64,000 nt of DNA from Balneola vulgaris DSM 17893 (GCF_000375465.1 NZ_AQXH01000001.1:744130-808129); one strand, 5' to 3'; numbered from the stretch's first letter, positions 26,695 through 37,121 are shown. The notes: a model not told the origin generated them from the sequence alone. Numbers and translations: made by a program.

Positions 26695-27432
26695 TCAATT
26701 TTCGTAAAAAACTTTTTCCAACACTAACCCATGTGCTGGAGCTGTAAAAGATTTCACATCAGCCTTAGGATTGAAAAGCAACTCACGGTAATCGTTAAGC
26801 TTGATTTTACCTATACCTACTTGAATCATCGTACCTATTAATCGCCTCACCATATTCCTTAAAAATCGGTTTGCTTGAATGTGAAATAAGACCCTGTCTT
26901 CTTTTTCTTCGATAGCTGCATTAAAAATGGTGCACAACGTAGTGTAGTTTTCTTCATTGAACTTAGAAAAACCATCAAAATCGAACTCCCCTATAAGTAA
27001 GGTTGCGCATTCTTCCAGCAATCGAATATCGGTATCTTTAGGAATCACCCAACCTATATCGTGATGAAGTGGTGAAGGTCTTTTTAACAAGGTGTAGATG
27101 TAGGCTCTAGAGCTTGCATCAAAGCGAGCATGGAAGTCAGCTTTCACTTCCTCAATTTCATGAATGAATACATGATTTGAAGACACGCCATTAACACCAA
27201 ATATCAGTTTTTGCACATCGACATCATCACCCAAATCAACATGAGCAACTTGCCCACGCGCATGAACTCCTGCATCGGTTCGACCCTGCCCGATTAAATC
27301 AATTGGCTGCTGTAATATCTTACTAAATGCCTTTTCAAGCTCCCCTTCTACGGTAGTAGCATCTGGCTGAATTTGCCAACCTGAGAAATAGGCACCATGA
27401 TATTCAATCAATAATTTATATCGTTTTATCAT
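26695..27432 (-). CDS. truA: tRNA pseudouridine(38-40) synthase TruA
   Basis: A 245-residue enzyme modifying the anticodon stem of many tRNAs. The catalytic Asp53 is in GQGRTDAGVHA. Further family blocks are FHARFDASSRAYIYTL and RFLRNMVRRLIGT. Length and domain order are standard. It is a single gene, divergent from the NatA-type ATPase. Confidence 0.97.
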   Translation of the reverse strand: MIKRYKLLIEYHGAYFSGWQIQPDATTVEGELEKAFSKILQQPIDLIGQGRTDAGVHARGQVAHVDLGDDVDVQKLIFGVNGVSSNHVFIHEIEEVKADFHARFDASSRAYIYTLLKRPSPLHHDIGWVIPKDTDIRLLEECATLLIGEFDFDGFSKFNEENYTTLCTIFNAAIEEKEDRVLFHIQANRFLRNMVRRLIGTMIQVGIGKIKLNDYRELLFNPKADVKSFTAPAHGLVLEKVFYEN

Positions 27433-27595
27433 CGAGGTATGATACGGATTTTATTATTCAGCCGTAAAAACTAGAAGCATTCATGAAACACAAACTGCTT
27501 AGCGCCGTACTTGATTGCCATATCAAAAAAAAGAATCTTAGGGCTGTATTATTAATAGAGATTCTCACAAACACAACTAACTAAATATAGATACG

Positions 27596-28516
27596 ATGAC
27601 TATAATCGAAGTGGATGGCATTCGTAAAGCATTCGGGAAAAACGTTGCTGTTAACGATGTCAGTTTTAAAGCAGAAAGAGGGCGAATATTTGGGTTATTG
27701 GGTCCCAATGGTGCAGGTAAAACAACAACCATCAGAATGATTAATAATATAATCATGCCTGATGAAGGGAACATTACCATAAATGGTGTGGCGGCTAGCC
27801 CAGAAACACAAAAGATGATTGGCTATATGCCCGAAGAGCGTGGGCTGTATAAGAAAATGAAAGTTGAGGAACAGTTAATGTACCTTACGCAATTGAAAGG
27901 AATGAAAGCCAAAGATGCTAAGAAAGCTATTCGCTACTGGCTTGAGCGTTTTGGCGCAGCCGATTGGACTAAAAAAGAAGTAGGTGAGCTCTCAAAAGGG
28001 ATGTCGCAAAAAATTCAGTTTATTGCCACAATTGCTCACGATCCTGATATCTATATTTTTGATGAGCCCTTCAGTGGTTTAGATCCTATTAACTCAGAAA
28101 CGCTTAAGGAAATCATCATTGAGCTAAAGAATAATGGCAAAACCATATTATTCTCTACACACAGAATGGAACAAGTTGAACAGATGTGCGACGACATCTG
28201 CTTATTCAACAATGGTAAAGCCGTACTTCAAGGTGGACTTCGAGAGATCAAAGCTTCCTTCGGAAAAAACACCATAAATCTTGAGTTCGAGGGCGACGGC
28301 ACGTTCCTCGATAAACTCCAAGATGTTCGCATTAACAACCGATCTACAAACTTTGCAGAGATTCGAGTGTTAAACGGGCAAAGCATGCAAGACATTTTAA
28401 AACTGGCTATGGAACACGCTGAAATCCACAAATTTGAACGTATCGAGCCTTCACTAAATGAGATATTCATCTCAACCGTTGGCGAAGATAACCTAAAAGC
28501 ACAGCAGGAGGCCTAA
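27596..28516 (+). CDS. ABC transporter ATP-binding protein, NatA/CcmA-like
   Basis: A 306-residue ATPase with Walker A GPNGAGKTTT (about 38-47), signature LSKGMSQK, Walker B IYIFDEPFSGLDP and switch His in STHRMEQVEQ. A C-terminal extension of about 85 residues is typical of DUF4162-type NatA-like proteins. It is followed after 1 bp by the permease gene. It should energise export of sodium, a drug or a lipid; the cargo is not identifiable. Confidence 0.94.
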   Translation: MTIIEVDGIRKAFGKNVAVNDVSFKAERGRIFGLLGPNGAGKTTTIRMINNIIMPDEGNITINGVAASPETQKMIGYMPEERGLYKKMKVEEQLMYLTQLKGMKAKDAKKAIRYWLERFGAADWTKKEVGELSKGMSQKIQFIATIAHDPDIYIFDEPFSGLDPINSETLKEIIIELKNNGKTILFSTHRMEQVEQMCDDICLFNNGKAVLQGGLREIKASFGKNTINLEFEGDGTFLDKLQDVRINNRSTNFAEIRVLNGQSMQDILKLAMEHAEIHKFERIEPSLNEIFISTVGEDNLKAQQEA

Positions 28517-28517
28517 G

Positions 28518-29828
28518 ATGGATTTCAAGAAAATTACCTTAGTATTAAAGCGTGAATACATAACACGCGCACGTTCAAAATCTTTTATCCTTTCAACCAT
28601 TTTAACACCACTCGTACTTATTGCTTTTGGTGCGTTAATGGTTTGGATTGTTTCTGGAGATACCGACTCCGAAAAAGTTGTTGGGCTTGTAGACAACACC
28701 GAGATCTTAGCTCCAAAACTCATCGAGTTAGATGCGGATAGATACACCGATGTATCACACCTCCCCATAGACAGTGTAAAGAGCATGGTTATGCGTGAAG
28801 AAATTGATGCATACCTTGTGTTAGATGAAGTTCACATCGAAACTAACGAAAACGCCGAATTGACTTATGCTGGTAGTGGTGGATTAGCATTCACTAGTAG
28901 TGTGAGAGGTGACTTACGCCAAGTGATTCAAGAAGAGCGTTTAGTTCGTGCGAATGTAACTGATGAAATACGAGAGTTATTCGAACGTCGACCAGGCTTA
29001 GACTCAAGAAAGCTGGCTGAGGATGGCACAGCTGAAGACGATAAAGCAGGTTTCATGAGTGGAGTTGGGTTCGTACTTGGCTTACTCATCTTTATTGGCC
29101 TATTCGGTTATGGAGCCATGCTTATGAGAAGTGTGATTGAAGAAAAAACCAATCGTATTGTGGAAGTCATCACTTCATCTATCAAACCCATGGAATTACT
29201 GATCGGTAAAGTGATTGGTGTTTGTTTACTTGGATTCACTCAATTCGCCATTTGGGTAGTGATGTATATCGGTTTGAGTATTGCAGCCGTACCTATTGCG
29301 GGTGCTTTAATGCAAGATCAGATTACTGAAATGACTAGCTCTGAAGAAATGACCCAAGCTGCGGCCGAAGCTGGCTTCGACCCAGCATCCCTTGAAGTAC
29401 TTTCTATTGATCCAATGATCTTTGTGTACTTCTTCCTGTTCTTCATCTTTGGTTTCTTTATGTATGCGGCTCTATTTGCGGCGGTTGGTTCAGCGGTAGA
29501 TTCAGAGCAAGATACCCAGCAGTTTATGCCCATCCTTATGGTGCCTATCATGGGGGCTTACTTTATCAACACCCGAGTGATGGTTGACCCCGACTCTACC
29601 CTTTCGGTTGTTGCTTCAATTTTCCCGCTTACCTCGCCAATCAATATGATTACGCGTATAGCTGTAACGGATGTACCGTTCTGGCAAATAGGGGCAAGTT
29701 TGATTGCACTAATCGCCACTTTCTTTGGAGTGATGTGGATGAGTGCGAAAATTTACCGTGTTGGAATCTTGATGTATGGTAAGAAAGCAAGTTGGGGCGA
29801 TCTACTTAAATGGATTCGACAGTCTTAG
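28518..29828 (+). CDS. ABC-2 family permease, NatB-like
   Basis: A 436-residue membrane protein. An N-terminal helix (about 22-45) and a large extracytoplasmic domain are followed by a block of five or six helices (about 175-425), the topology of ABC2_membrane_3 (NatB/YhaP-type) permeases. The block MRSVIEEKTNRIVEVITSSIKPMELLIGKVIGV is characteristic of that family. It pairs with the preceding ATPase and ends at a strong terminator. Confidence 0.94.
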   Translation: MDFKKITLVLKREYITRARSKSFILSTILTPLVLIAFGALMVWIVSGDTDSEKVVGLVDNTEILAPKLIELDADRYTDVSHLPIDSVKSMVMREEIDAYLVLDEVHIETNENAELTYAGSGGLAFTSSVRGDLRQVIQEERLVRANVTDEIRELFERRPGLDSRKLAEDGTAEDDKAGFMSGVGFVLGLLIFIGLFGYGAMLMRSVIEEKTNRIVEVITSSIKPMELLIGKVIGVCLLGFTQFAIWVVMYIGLSIAAVPIAGALMQDQITEMTSSEEMTQAAAEAGFDPASLEVLSIDPMIFVYFFLFFIFGFFMYAALFAAVGSAVDSEQDTQQFMPILMVPIMGAYFINTRVMVDPDSTLSVVASIFPLTSPINMITRIAVTDVPFWQIGASLIALIATFFGVMWMSAKIYRVGILMYGKKASWGDLLKWIRQS

Positions 29829-29851
29829 AACCACACCACTTATAAAAAACT

Positions 29852-29881
29852 AAAAGGGACGTTCATAGCGTCCCTTTTTTT
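29852..29881 (+). terminator. Bidirectional terminator after the NatB-like gene
   Basis: Stem AAAGGGACG / CGTCCCTTT with a short loop, then a run of T. Convergent with dnaG, whose stop is 12 bp away. Confidence 0.9.
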
Positions 29882-29892
29882 ATGCGATGAAC

Positions 29893-31911
29893 TTAATCGC
29901 GAGGCTTCATTTTGTATTCAAACTTCTTTTCGCTCACAAATGAAGTATCCGTACTTTCCGGATCAGGATAATAATCATCGGAATAGGTAGTGGTTAATAC
30001 ATTGATCTTAGATTGTATTTTCACCTGATTCCGAGTGATCTTCTTTTTCTCATCTTCGGTCTCAGCCGTTTTAAAACGATCAGCTAATTCCGTCATCTTT
30101 CGTTTGTAGAAATTCAGTTCCAGCGCTTTTATAGTACTTTTTGCTGTTCGATGAGGATTTTTATCCTTTTCGTATTTCATACCAACTTTTTCATGATGTC
30201 GATCACTTGCGGCATGTTGTTCTAACAATACATCTCCAACCAGTCTTGGGAAAGGGTCTGGTTTTCCTGAATACACCTGAATAGAAATTTCTTCTTCTTT
30301 CTTATAGCGCTCCACGATATCTAGATAAAAATCTTTGAGTTCATCGTCTTCAAAAAGCTTTTGGTTGGTGAATGAACAGATGTATTCCACCATTCCTCGC
30401 CCGTAAGTAATCATTAAGCGAATGAGCTCTTTTTCATAATCTGGCTTTTTCGCTTTCGTAGGTGGTTCGAAATGTTCGAATTGATCAAGTGGAGCAAATT
30501 CTTGATCTGGAATTGGAGGCATTTCCATATCTGGAGGTCTATTAGAACGTTCTTCTCTGAAGCGTTCTCGGCGTTCTGCACGTTGATCCTCCTTTTGCTT
30601 TTCCTTCAGTATGCGCTCTAATTCCTCAAATAACTCTCTATCGCTACCCTTTCTATACTGTTGGGTGCGTTGATGCAGATATTGAACATAAATCTGACGC
30701 TGTAGTGATTCCTTGATGTTCGAAATGGCCACCAAGATTTCCGAAATCACTTTTCCGCGCTGAACTGGATTATCTAAACGGCCTTCTTCATCGGCTTTCA
30801 AGATCAAGAAATCCACAAAATCTGAAGCCTCTTCCTTTTTAAGCTCATCAAATGATTCTTTTCCGAATTGCTTCACAAAAGAATCAGGATCTTCCCCATC
30901 TGGAAGCTCTAATAATTGCACTTCCATTCCTTCAGCTAATGCAATATCAATACCTCTTTTCATGGCAGCTTGGCCGGCATTATCGGCATCATAAATCATG
31001 ATGATTTTTTCACCATAACGATGCAAAATCTTCATCTGCCCCGAGGTTAATGCGGTACCCGAACTTGCTACCACATTTTTGATACCATGTTCATTCAAGG
31101 TTATCACATCGGTATAACCTTCAACCAAAATCACTTCTTTATTCTTACGAATTTCATTCTTCGCAAAATTCACCCCATACACTACTTCACTCTTATTATA
31201 TACAGGGGTTTGAGCTGAGTTTATGTATTTGGCTGTTTTCTCATTCCCAAGTACACGTCCTGCAAAGGCAATCACTTTACCGGTAGCCCCAAAAATGGGG
31301 AACATCAGCCGCCCACGGAAAGTATCGTAGTATCCTTCTCCCCTTTGGCTTGGTTTGATGAGATCGGCTTCAATCAAATAGTTTAAATCGATGCCCGCAT
31401 TTACCGCTGCTTTGTAGAGTTCATCTCCTCCAGATGGAGCATAACCTAAACCGAATTTTTTAAATACTTCGCGATTGTACCCTCTTTTGTCCAGATACTG
31501 AAGAGCTTTTGCTGCCTCAGGGTTCTCAATTAAATTTCTGTAGTAGAATACACCTGCAAATTTGAGTGCATGATAAATTCCTTCTTTGAGCTGCTTGCCT
31601 TCTGAAGGTTCGTCGTCTACTTCTTCGGGAATAAATACACCATATCGATCTGCCAATTGGCGCACAGCCTCGGTAAAACCGATACCATCTTGATCCATAA
31701 TAAACTTGAACACATCACCGGATTCACCACACCCAAAACATTTATAGATGCCTAAGCGAGGGGTAACGTGAAAAGATGGAGTCTTCTCATCATGGTATGG
31801 ACATAGCCCCGTAAAACCATTGCCAGAGCGCTTTAGCTTCACATAGTCGCCTACTACTTCTACAATATCCGCAGCGTCTCTTACTTCCTCTTTTTTATCC
31901 TCAGTGATCAT
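29893..31911 (-). CDS. dnaG: DNA primase
   Basis: A 672-residue replication primase. The CHC2 zinc finger (Cys37, His40, Cys58, Cys61; GLCPYHDEKTPSFHV and KCFGCGESGD) is followed by the catalytic core. The core contains the TOPRIM motifs LVEGYTDVI and YDADNAGQAA. A long charged linker (about 430-520) and the C-terminal helicase-interaction region follow. It lies alone, divergent from sucD. Confidence 0.97.
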   Translation of the reverse strand: MITEDKKEEVRDAADIVEVVGDYVKLKRSGNGFTGLCPYHDEKTPSFHVTPRLGIYKCFGCGESGDVFKFIMDQDGIGFTEAVRQLADRYGVFIPEEVDDEPSEGKQLKEGIYHALKFAGVFYYRNLIENPEAAKALQYLDKRGYNREVFKKFGLGYAPSGGDELYKAAVNAGIDLNYLIEADLIKPSQRGEGYYDTFRGRLMFPIFGATGKVIAFAGRVLGNEKTAKYINSAQTPVYNKSEVVYGVNFAKNEIRKNKEVILVEGYTDVITLNEHGIKNVVASSGTALTSGQMKILHRYGEKIIMIYDADNAGQAAMKRGIDIALAEGMEVQLLELPDGEDPDSFVKQFGKESFDELKKEEASDFVDFLILKADEEGRLDNPVQRGKVISEILVAISNIKESLQRQIYVQYLHQRTQQYRKGSDRELFEELERILKEKQKEDQRAERRERFREERSNRPPDMEMPPIPDQEFAPLDQFEHFEPPTKAKKPDYEKELIRLMITYGRGMVEYICSFTNQKLFEDDELKDFYLDIVERYKKEEEISIQVYSGKPDPFPRLVGDVLLEQHAASDRHHEKVGMKYEKDKNPHRTAKSTIKALELNFYKRKMTELADRFKTAETEDEKKKITRNQVKIQSKINVLTTTYSDDYYPDPESTDTSFVSEKKFEYKMKPRD

Positions 31912-32095
31912 ACATAGAGTATAAGAAATTCTCTATTCTGTTTAAGCGTCATTAGTGGGCAAAAATCTGGAATTACGCATCCTGCTTAAATTCTTTTTAC
32001 GAAAACTCAAATTTGGTGAAATTCAGAACTATCAACTATCTGATAAGGATTGTATATTCCCCACCCATAAAAATTTTGAATCATAAAGAACAAAA

Positions 32096-32971
32096 ATGAG
32101 TGTATTAGTTGGAAAAGACACCCGCCTGATCGTGCAAGGCTTTACAGGAAGCGAAGGAAGTTTCCATGCACAGCAAATGATTGAATACGGCACCAATGTT
32201 GTTGGTGGAGTTACCCCTGGTAAAGGTGGCCAAACTCACTTAGATCGTCCAGTATTCAACACTGTGGCTGACGCCGTGGAGCAAGTAGACGCAAATACTT
32301 CAATCATTTTTGTTCCTCCTGCGTTTGCTGGCGATGCAATCACTGAAGCAGCATTTGCAGGCATTAAAGTAATTATTTGTATCACTGAGGGTATCCCTGT
32401 AAAGGATATGATTGTGGCTAAGCAAGTTGTAAAGAGCCATGGTGCTACATTAATCGGACCTAACTGCCCAGGCCTTATCACTCCAGGTGAAGCTAAAGTG
32501 GGTATTATGCCAGGAAGTATTTTCACTCCAGGTAAAGTTGGTTTGATTTCACGCTCTGGTACTTTAACGTACGAAGCGGTTGATCAGTTAACGAAAGAAG
32601 GTTTAGGCCAAAGTACCGCTATCGGTATTGGTGGTGACCCTGTAATTGGTACTACTCACCTTGATGCTGTTAAACTACTTCAAGAAGATCCAGACACTGA
32701 AGCTATTGTATTAATCGGTGAAATTGGTGGTTCTGCAGAAGAAGAAGCTGCTGAATACATCGCTGAGAATGTTGACAAGCCTGTGGTAGCATTTATTGCA
32801 GGATCTACAGCGCCTCCGGGCCGTAGAATGGGTCATGCTGGTGCGATTATCTCTGGTGGTAAAGGAACTGCTCAAGAGAAGAAAAAAGCATTAGCTGCTG
32901 CAGGTATCACGGTTGTTGATAGCCCAGCTGAAATTGGTGTGACTCTTAAGAAAATGCTTGAAAACGCATAA
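32096..32971 (+). CDS. sucD: Succinyl-CoA synthetase alpha subunit
   Basis: A 291-residue enzyme of the TCA cycle. The CoA-binding Rossmann motif is [19 protein letters not shown], and the phosphorylated His is in [14 protein letters not shown] (His247). The conserved [20 protein letters not shown] is present. The beta subunit is not in the window. A weak AT-rich leader precedes the ATG. Confidence 0.98.
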   Translation: MSVLVGKDTRLIVQGFTGSEGSFHAQQMIEYGTNVVGGVTPGKGGQTHLDRPVFNTVADAVEQVDANTSIIFVPPAFAGDAITEAAFAGIKVIICITEGIPVKDMIVAKQVVKSHGATLIGPNCPGLITPGEAKVGIMPGSIFTPGKVGLISRSGTLTYEAVDQLTKEGLGQSTAIGIGGDPVIGTTHLDAVKLLQEDPDTEAIVLIGEIGGSAEEEAAEYIAENVDKPVVAFIAGSTAPPGRRMGHAGAIISGGKGTAQEKKKALAAAGITVVDSPAEIGVTLKKMLENA

Positions 32972-32997
32972 TTAAGTACACTTTTTTATTCTATTCA

Positions 32998-33031
32998 AAG
33001 CCTTACTTCATTTTGGAGTAAGGCTTTTTTT
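32998..33031 (+). terminator. Terminator after sucD
   Basis: Stem AAAGCCTTACT / AGTAAGGCTTT, 8-nt loop, then T run. Confidence 0.92.
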
Positions 33032-33135
33032 ATGCCCGCCTTCCTTAAAATGTTAAAAAATAATTCGCAGGCTCACCTTTTGCTCGTACTTATCTATATT
33101 CTGTGCTAACTATTAATTTAACGAGGGTTGTAACA

Positions 33136-34686
33136 GTGAAAAGAACACTTAAACTTTTTCTAGTTGTGATGGTGATGTTCAGTGGCTATGCTACTGCACA
33201 AGACACCGAAACAATGGTTGACCGGATTGTAAAAGAAGGCACCGAAAACTCACAACTTGAGCGCTTAGCTCACGAACTATTAGATGTAATTGGGCCACGT
33301 TTAGTGGGTACCCCACAAATGCTTAAAGCTAGCGATTGGGCTATCGAGACTTTCCAAGAATGGGGTATTGATGCAGAGCGCCAGAATTTTGGCGAATGGC
33401 GTGGTTGGGAGCGTGGTATTACACACGTTGATTTAACCTACCCACGAACAGTTACTTTAGAAGGCATGCTATTGGCTTGGAGCCCTGGCACTAAAAAAGG
33501 TGGCAAAGAAGGCGAAGTTGTAACCATTCCTTCCGTAAGCAACGAAGCTGAGTTCAAAACTTGGTTGAAATCTGTAAAAGGTAAATATGTATTAGTATCT
33601 ATGCCTCAACCAACAGGCCGCCCTGATTATAACTGGGAAAAATGGGGAACGGAAGAATCGATCAAGAAAATGCGTGAAGAGCGTAATAAAGCTTCTCAAG
33701 AATGGAGAGAGCGAATCAATGCTACAGGCTTCAATAGCCGTACTATCATCGAAGCTCTTGAAGATGCTGGTGCTATCGGAATCATTCAGTCTAGATGGTC
33801 GGGTGGTTTTGGTGTGAACAAAATCTTCAGTGCTAGAACAAAAGAAATTCCTACTGTTGATCTTTCCTTAGAAGACTACGGCTTACTTTACCGCTTAGCG
33901 GATTACGGTGACAAGCCTCGCATTAAAGTGAATGCGACTTCAAAAGAATTAGGTAAAGTTGAAACCTTCAACACTATTGCTGAAATCAAAGGAACTGAAA
34001 AACCGAATGAGTATATCATTCTTTCTGCTCACTACGATTCTTGGGATGGCGGTACAGGTGCTACCGATAACGGTACAGGTTCTATCACCATGATGGAAGC
34101 TGCTCGTATTCTTAAGAAGGTGTATCCTAACCCTAAGCGTACTATCATTGTTGGACTTTGGGGTAGCGAAGAGCAAGGCCTTAATGGTTCTAGAGCATTC
34201 GTAGAAGACAATCCTGAGATCGTTGAGAACCTTCAAGCTCTATTCAACCAAGATAATGGTACTGGTCGTGTTGTAAACATTTCAGGTCAAGGTTTCCTTC
34301 ATGCATATGACTTCCTAGGCCGTTGGTTAGCTGCTGTACCTCGTGATATCACTCGCCATATCGAAACTCGTTTTCCAGGCACACCTGGTGGCGGCGGTTC
34401 TGACTATGCGTCTTTTGTAGCTGTAGGTGCTCCTGCCTTCTCACTTAGCTCTCTAAGTTGGGATTACGGTTCGTACACATGGCATACTAACCGCGACACT
34501 TACGACAAAATCGTATTCGACGATGTTCGTAACAACGCAATTTTAACAGCTATTCTTACCTACATGGCAAGTGAAGATCCAGAGCGTACTTCACGTGAAA
34601 AAGCCGTTTTACCTATCAGTCCACGTACTGGTAAGCAAATGACTTGGCCGACTCCTCGCAAAGCGAATAGAAACGGTGGTAATTAA
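33136..34686 (+). CDS. Secreted M28-family aminopeptidase
   Basis: About 516 residues from the GTG at 33136, chosen because it gives a clean signal peptide (MKRTLKLFLVVMVMFSGYATAQ) and has GAGGG upstream; an earlier GTG at 33103 would add 11 residues. An N-terminal protease-associated domain (about 90-265) precedes the M28 core. Zinc ligands appear as His and Asp in LSAHYDSWDGGTGATDNGTG, Glu in WGSEEQGLNGS, Asp in GGSDYASF and His in WHTNRDTYD. It hydrolyses N-terminal residues from extracellular peptides. It has no operon partners. Confidence 0.95.
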   Translation: MKRTLKLFLVVMVMFSGYATAQDTETMVDRIVKEGTENSQLERLAHELLDVIGPRLVGTPQMLKASDWAIETFQEWGIDAERQNFGEWRGWERGITHVDLTYPRTVTLEGMLLAWSPGTKKGGKEGEVVTIPSVSNEAEFKTWLKSVKGKYVLVSMPQPTGRPDYNWEKWGTEESIKKMREERNKASQEWRERINATGFNSRTIIEALEDAGAIGIIQSRWSGGFGVNKIFSARTKEIPTVDLSLEDYGLLYRLADYGDKPRIKVNATSKELGKVETFNTIAEIKGTEKPNEYIILSAHYDSWDGGTGATDNGTGSITMMEAARILKKVYPNPKRTIIVGLWGSEEQGLNGSRAFVEDNPEIVENLQALFNQDNGTGRVVNISGQGFLHAYDFLGRWLAAVPRDITRHIETRFPGTPGGGGSDYASFVAVGAPAFSLSSLSWDYGSYTWHTNRDTYDKIVFDDVRNNAILTAILTYMASEDPERTSREKAVLPISPRTGKQMTWPTPRKANRNGGN

Positions 34687-34710
34687 GTTTTTTTAATAGA
34701 CTTTTTGTTA

Positions 34711-34743
34711 AGCCTGTATATCTTTGATGTACAGGTTTTTTTT
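34711..34743 (+). terminator. Terminator after the M28 peptidase gene
   Basis: Stem CCTGTATAT / ATGTACAGG with a short loop (imperfect), then eight T. Confidence 0.8.
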
Positions 34744-34801
34744 ATATCAGATGTTTGTATATCGTTGCTCTATAGCAAAGCTATTAAATTAACTAACTAT
34801 C

Positions 34802-35293
34802 ATGCAAGAGTATAGGGTTCCAGGTGGTACTACTATTGGCCATGTCCACCTAAAGGTTTCAGACTTGCAGCAATCACTGGATTTCTATTGCAAACTTCTA
34901 GGCTTCGAGGTAATGGCTACTTATGGAGATAGAGCCGCTTTTATTTCAGCAGGTGGATATCATCATCATATTGGGTTAAACACTTGGTTTAGTAAAAACA
35001 GTGAACCACCACAAAATTATAAAACGGGATTATTTCATGTGGCACTGCTATACCCAACTCGAAAAGATCTAGCCATCATTTGTAAACGCATACTTGATGC
35101 GAACTACCCCATCACAGGCTCTGCCGATCATGGAGTATCTGAGGCCATTTACATAAACGACCCTGATGAAAATGGTATCGAACTCTACTGGGATAGACCG
35201 CAAAATCAATGGAAATATTTGGAAGATGGCTCCGTAGAGATGCTCACAAATGAACTGAAAATTACCGACCTATTAAAGGAGCTAGACGAATAA
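34802..35293 (+). CDS. VOC-family protein (glyoxalase/extradiol dioxygenase fold)
   Basis: A 163-residue single VOC domain. The first His ligand is in IGHVHLKVSDLQQSLDFY, the repeat partner is in TGLFHVALLYPTRKD, and the C-terminal DPDENGIELYWDRP block carries the metal-binding Glu. This is the pattern of CatE/YfiE-like and glyoxalase-like proteins. The substrate cannot be told from sequence. It is a single gene. Confidence 0.9.
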   Translation: MQEYRVPGGTTIGHVHLKVSDLQQSLDFYCKLLGFEVMATYGDRAAFISAGGYHHHIGLNTWFSKNSEPPQNYKTGLFHVALLYPTRKDLAIICKRILDANYPITGSADHGVSEAIYINDPDENGIELYWDRPQNQWKYLEDGSVEMLTNELKITDLLKELDE

Positions 35294-35310
35294 CTCCTTT
35301 TTCTTTCGAT

Positions 35311-35862
35311 TTAATTGAATACCATTTGATGGTAACCATTGTGCAGATGAGTGGTAACTACCGTTAACATTGATAAGCCTATTTCCACTTCTGTGTTTAC
35401 CTCTTCGATAGGATAATTTCTTGCCAATAAAGACTGTCCACACACATAAATTTTTACTCCTGCTTCCTTTAATTCTCTAATCAATGGGATATTTGGGTTA
35501 TCAAATTCATACTTCAATTTATAGGTGTCATTGTTTAATACCACGTCTGTTGCTCCACCATGGATAACCACAGAAACATTTAGATTGTCGTTTGACACCC
35601 CACCCAAACCATGTAGGTTGATCATTCGAGCAACATTATTTAGGCCTCCATTCAAGCTCTCTTTATCTCGTTGCAGAGTCTTAAGGTCGATAACAATTTT
35701 ATAATTGATAGATGGATCTGGCTTTACTGTGTTCTCAATTTCGTAAATAGTGCCATAATTCTTGATGATTGGGTTGGCGCCTTGCTGTGCATAAACACTC
35801 CCTGTTACCATTAGAAATGCTATTAAAAACGCTACTTTTTTAACCTTCATTATTGTCTTCAT
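35311..35862 (-). CDS. Secreted DsrE-like protein
   Basis: A 183-residue protein with a signal peptide (MKVKKVAFLIAFLMVTGSVYAQ; the Met at 35850 is a likelier start than the upstream one) and a DsrE/DsrF-like fold. Strand IHGGATDVVLNN and the Cys-containing KIYVCGQSLLARNY block (Cys position as in DsrE family) support this. In cytoplasmic relatives this Cys carries sulfur; a periplasmic version with unknown partner is common in Bacteroidota. It stands alone. Confidence 0.85.
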   Translation of the reverse strand: MKTIMKVKKVAFLIAFLMVTGSVYAQQGANPIIKNYGTIYEIENTVKPDPSINYKIVIDLKTLQRDKESLNGGLNNVARMINLHGLGGVSNDNLNVSVVIHGGATDVVLNNDTYKLKYEFDNPNIPLIRELKEAGVKIYVCGQSLLARNYPIEEVNTEVEIGLSMLTVVTTHLHNGYHQMVFN

Positions 35863-35976
35863 TCTTTTTACTGCTTTAAGATTTGAATCTTCCTGTATAA
35901 CTAAAAAGCTATCATTTCATTTTGAGAACGATTTTAGCTTAATTGAAGAAGGGTACTAATAATTATGGAGGTAAAT

Positions 35977-36408
35977 ATGCAAAATTTGAAAATAAATCAT
36001 TTTGCGGTTTGGGTTGTCGTAATTCTATTGCATGGTTTGGGGTTTTTATGGTATGGTCCTTTACTTGGGGATTACTGGATGGAACTAGAAGGGCTTTCAA
36101 TGGCAATGTTGGAAGCAAATCCACCTGGTGTTGGAGTTTGGGTTACAAATACCATTGCTGCCGTATTACCAGTGTATGTACTGGCTTGGCTATTTGTTAA
36201 ACTACATGTCGACTCTTGGCTTCGTGGACTTGGGTATGCCCTGCTTCTTCAATTTGCCTTCAGCTTTATCAGTATGATGGCAGATAATATGTTTGGCTTT
36301 GAACCTTATGCACTCGTTTGGGTTGAAGGCGGCTACAATTTAGTAGGCGCAGCAATTACAGGAATTGTTTTAGGAGGCTGGTCGAAAAAAGAAACTGTAC
36401 TCGATTAG
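35977..36408 (+). CDS. DUF1761-family membrane protein
   Basis: A 143-residue protein with four predicted membrane helices. The motif FLWYGPLLGDYWMEL near the start is characteristic of DUF1761. I prefer the Met at 35977 over the in-frame ATG at 35965 because ATGGAGGTAAAT supplies a good ribosome site 7 bases before the second Met. The function is unknown. Confidence 0.88.
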   Translation: MQNLKINHFAVWVVVILLHGLGFLWYGPLLGDYWMELEGLSMAMLEANPPGVGVWVTNTIAAVLPVYVLAWLFVKLHVDSWLRGLGYALLLQFAFSFISMMADNMFGFEPYALVWVEGGYNLVGAAITGIVLGGWSKKETVLD

Positions 36409-36419
36409 TAGGTCTTTTC

Positions 36420-37112
36420 TTAAAACTGGAAGGAAATTCGTGCTGTTAAGCCTGTAGTGCCGAATTCATTGAGATAACTCACTGATGCAACTGGTGGGTT
36501 ATCCATGATATTGCGTGCCTTTACAAATGCATTGATCCCGCTAAATATTCGATTTGCTACCATAAGAGTTAGCATAGTAGGTATCTGATTTTCAGCCTTT
36601 GATATTTTAGAACGCGTATCTCGAAAGTCTTCACGGTCGTTTGTGGTAGACCAACTCCAACGGTTTTCGGGAGTATCGGAATAGATATTTTGCCAATTTC
36701 GAGTTCGAAGCTGATAATCGTTGTATTCATCTAAGCTATTGAAATCAGAAACGGCCAGCTCAAACCTTCTATCTCTATTCGAGATGTTAACCCCTGCTTT
36801 CGAGCGTGCTAATGTTACTAAGTCGCCTTCTAAGCGATTCGCACGTTGACTAAAGCCCACTAAACCAGCTATTAAAATAACATCAGTTGCTAAATGAATT
36901 TTCCCTCGTGTCCAATTGGATTGATCCACATAATGGTGTCCCCAGCCTGGAAGCACAAAAGAGCGCAGTAATGCACCCCTTGGAGATAACTCTAAACTTG
37001 TTTGATCTTGCACTTCAGCATAAGAATAACTCTGATGTTGCGCTACGAGTTGGCTTGAAAACAAACAGAGAAACCCTACACACAAAAATAAAGTGATGTT
37101 GAGGTTTCTCAT
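36420..37112 (-). CDS. DUF5683-like protein
   Basis: A 230-residue protein with an N-terminal signal peptide (cleaved after LVAQ), then the motif RSFVLPGWGHHYVD and hydrophobic helices, as in the DUF5683 family of Bacteroidota. A terminal IPTMLTLMVANRIFSGINAFVKARNI helix region and a final beta-strand ending in RISFQF follow. It is 10 bp downstream of ccmF in the same direction, so it may ride on the ccm transcript; a link to cytochrome c assembly is not shown. Confidence 0.7.
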   Translation of the reverse strand: MRNLNITLFLCVGFLCLFSSQLVAQHQSYSYAEVQDQTSLELSPRGALLRSFVLPGWGHHYVDQSNWTRGKIHLATDVILIAGLVGFSQRANRLEGDLVTLARSKAGVNISNRDRRFELAVSDFNSLDEYNDYQLRTRNWQNIYSDTPENRWSWSTTNDREDFRDTRSKISKAENQIPTMLTLMVANRIFSGINAFVKARNIMDNPPVASVSYLNEFGTTGLTARISFQF

Positions 37113-37121
37113 AATGAATGA

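Noticed and set aside
35943-36200. Frame of 85 residues overlapping the DUF1761 gene
   Set aside because: Out of frame with the recognised DUF1761 protein; shares no features with known proteins.
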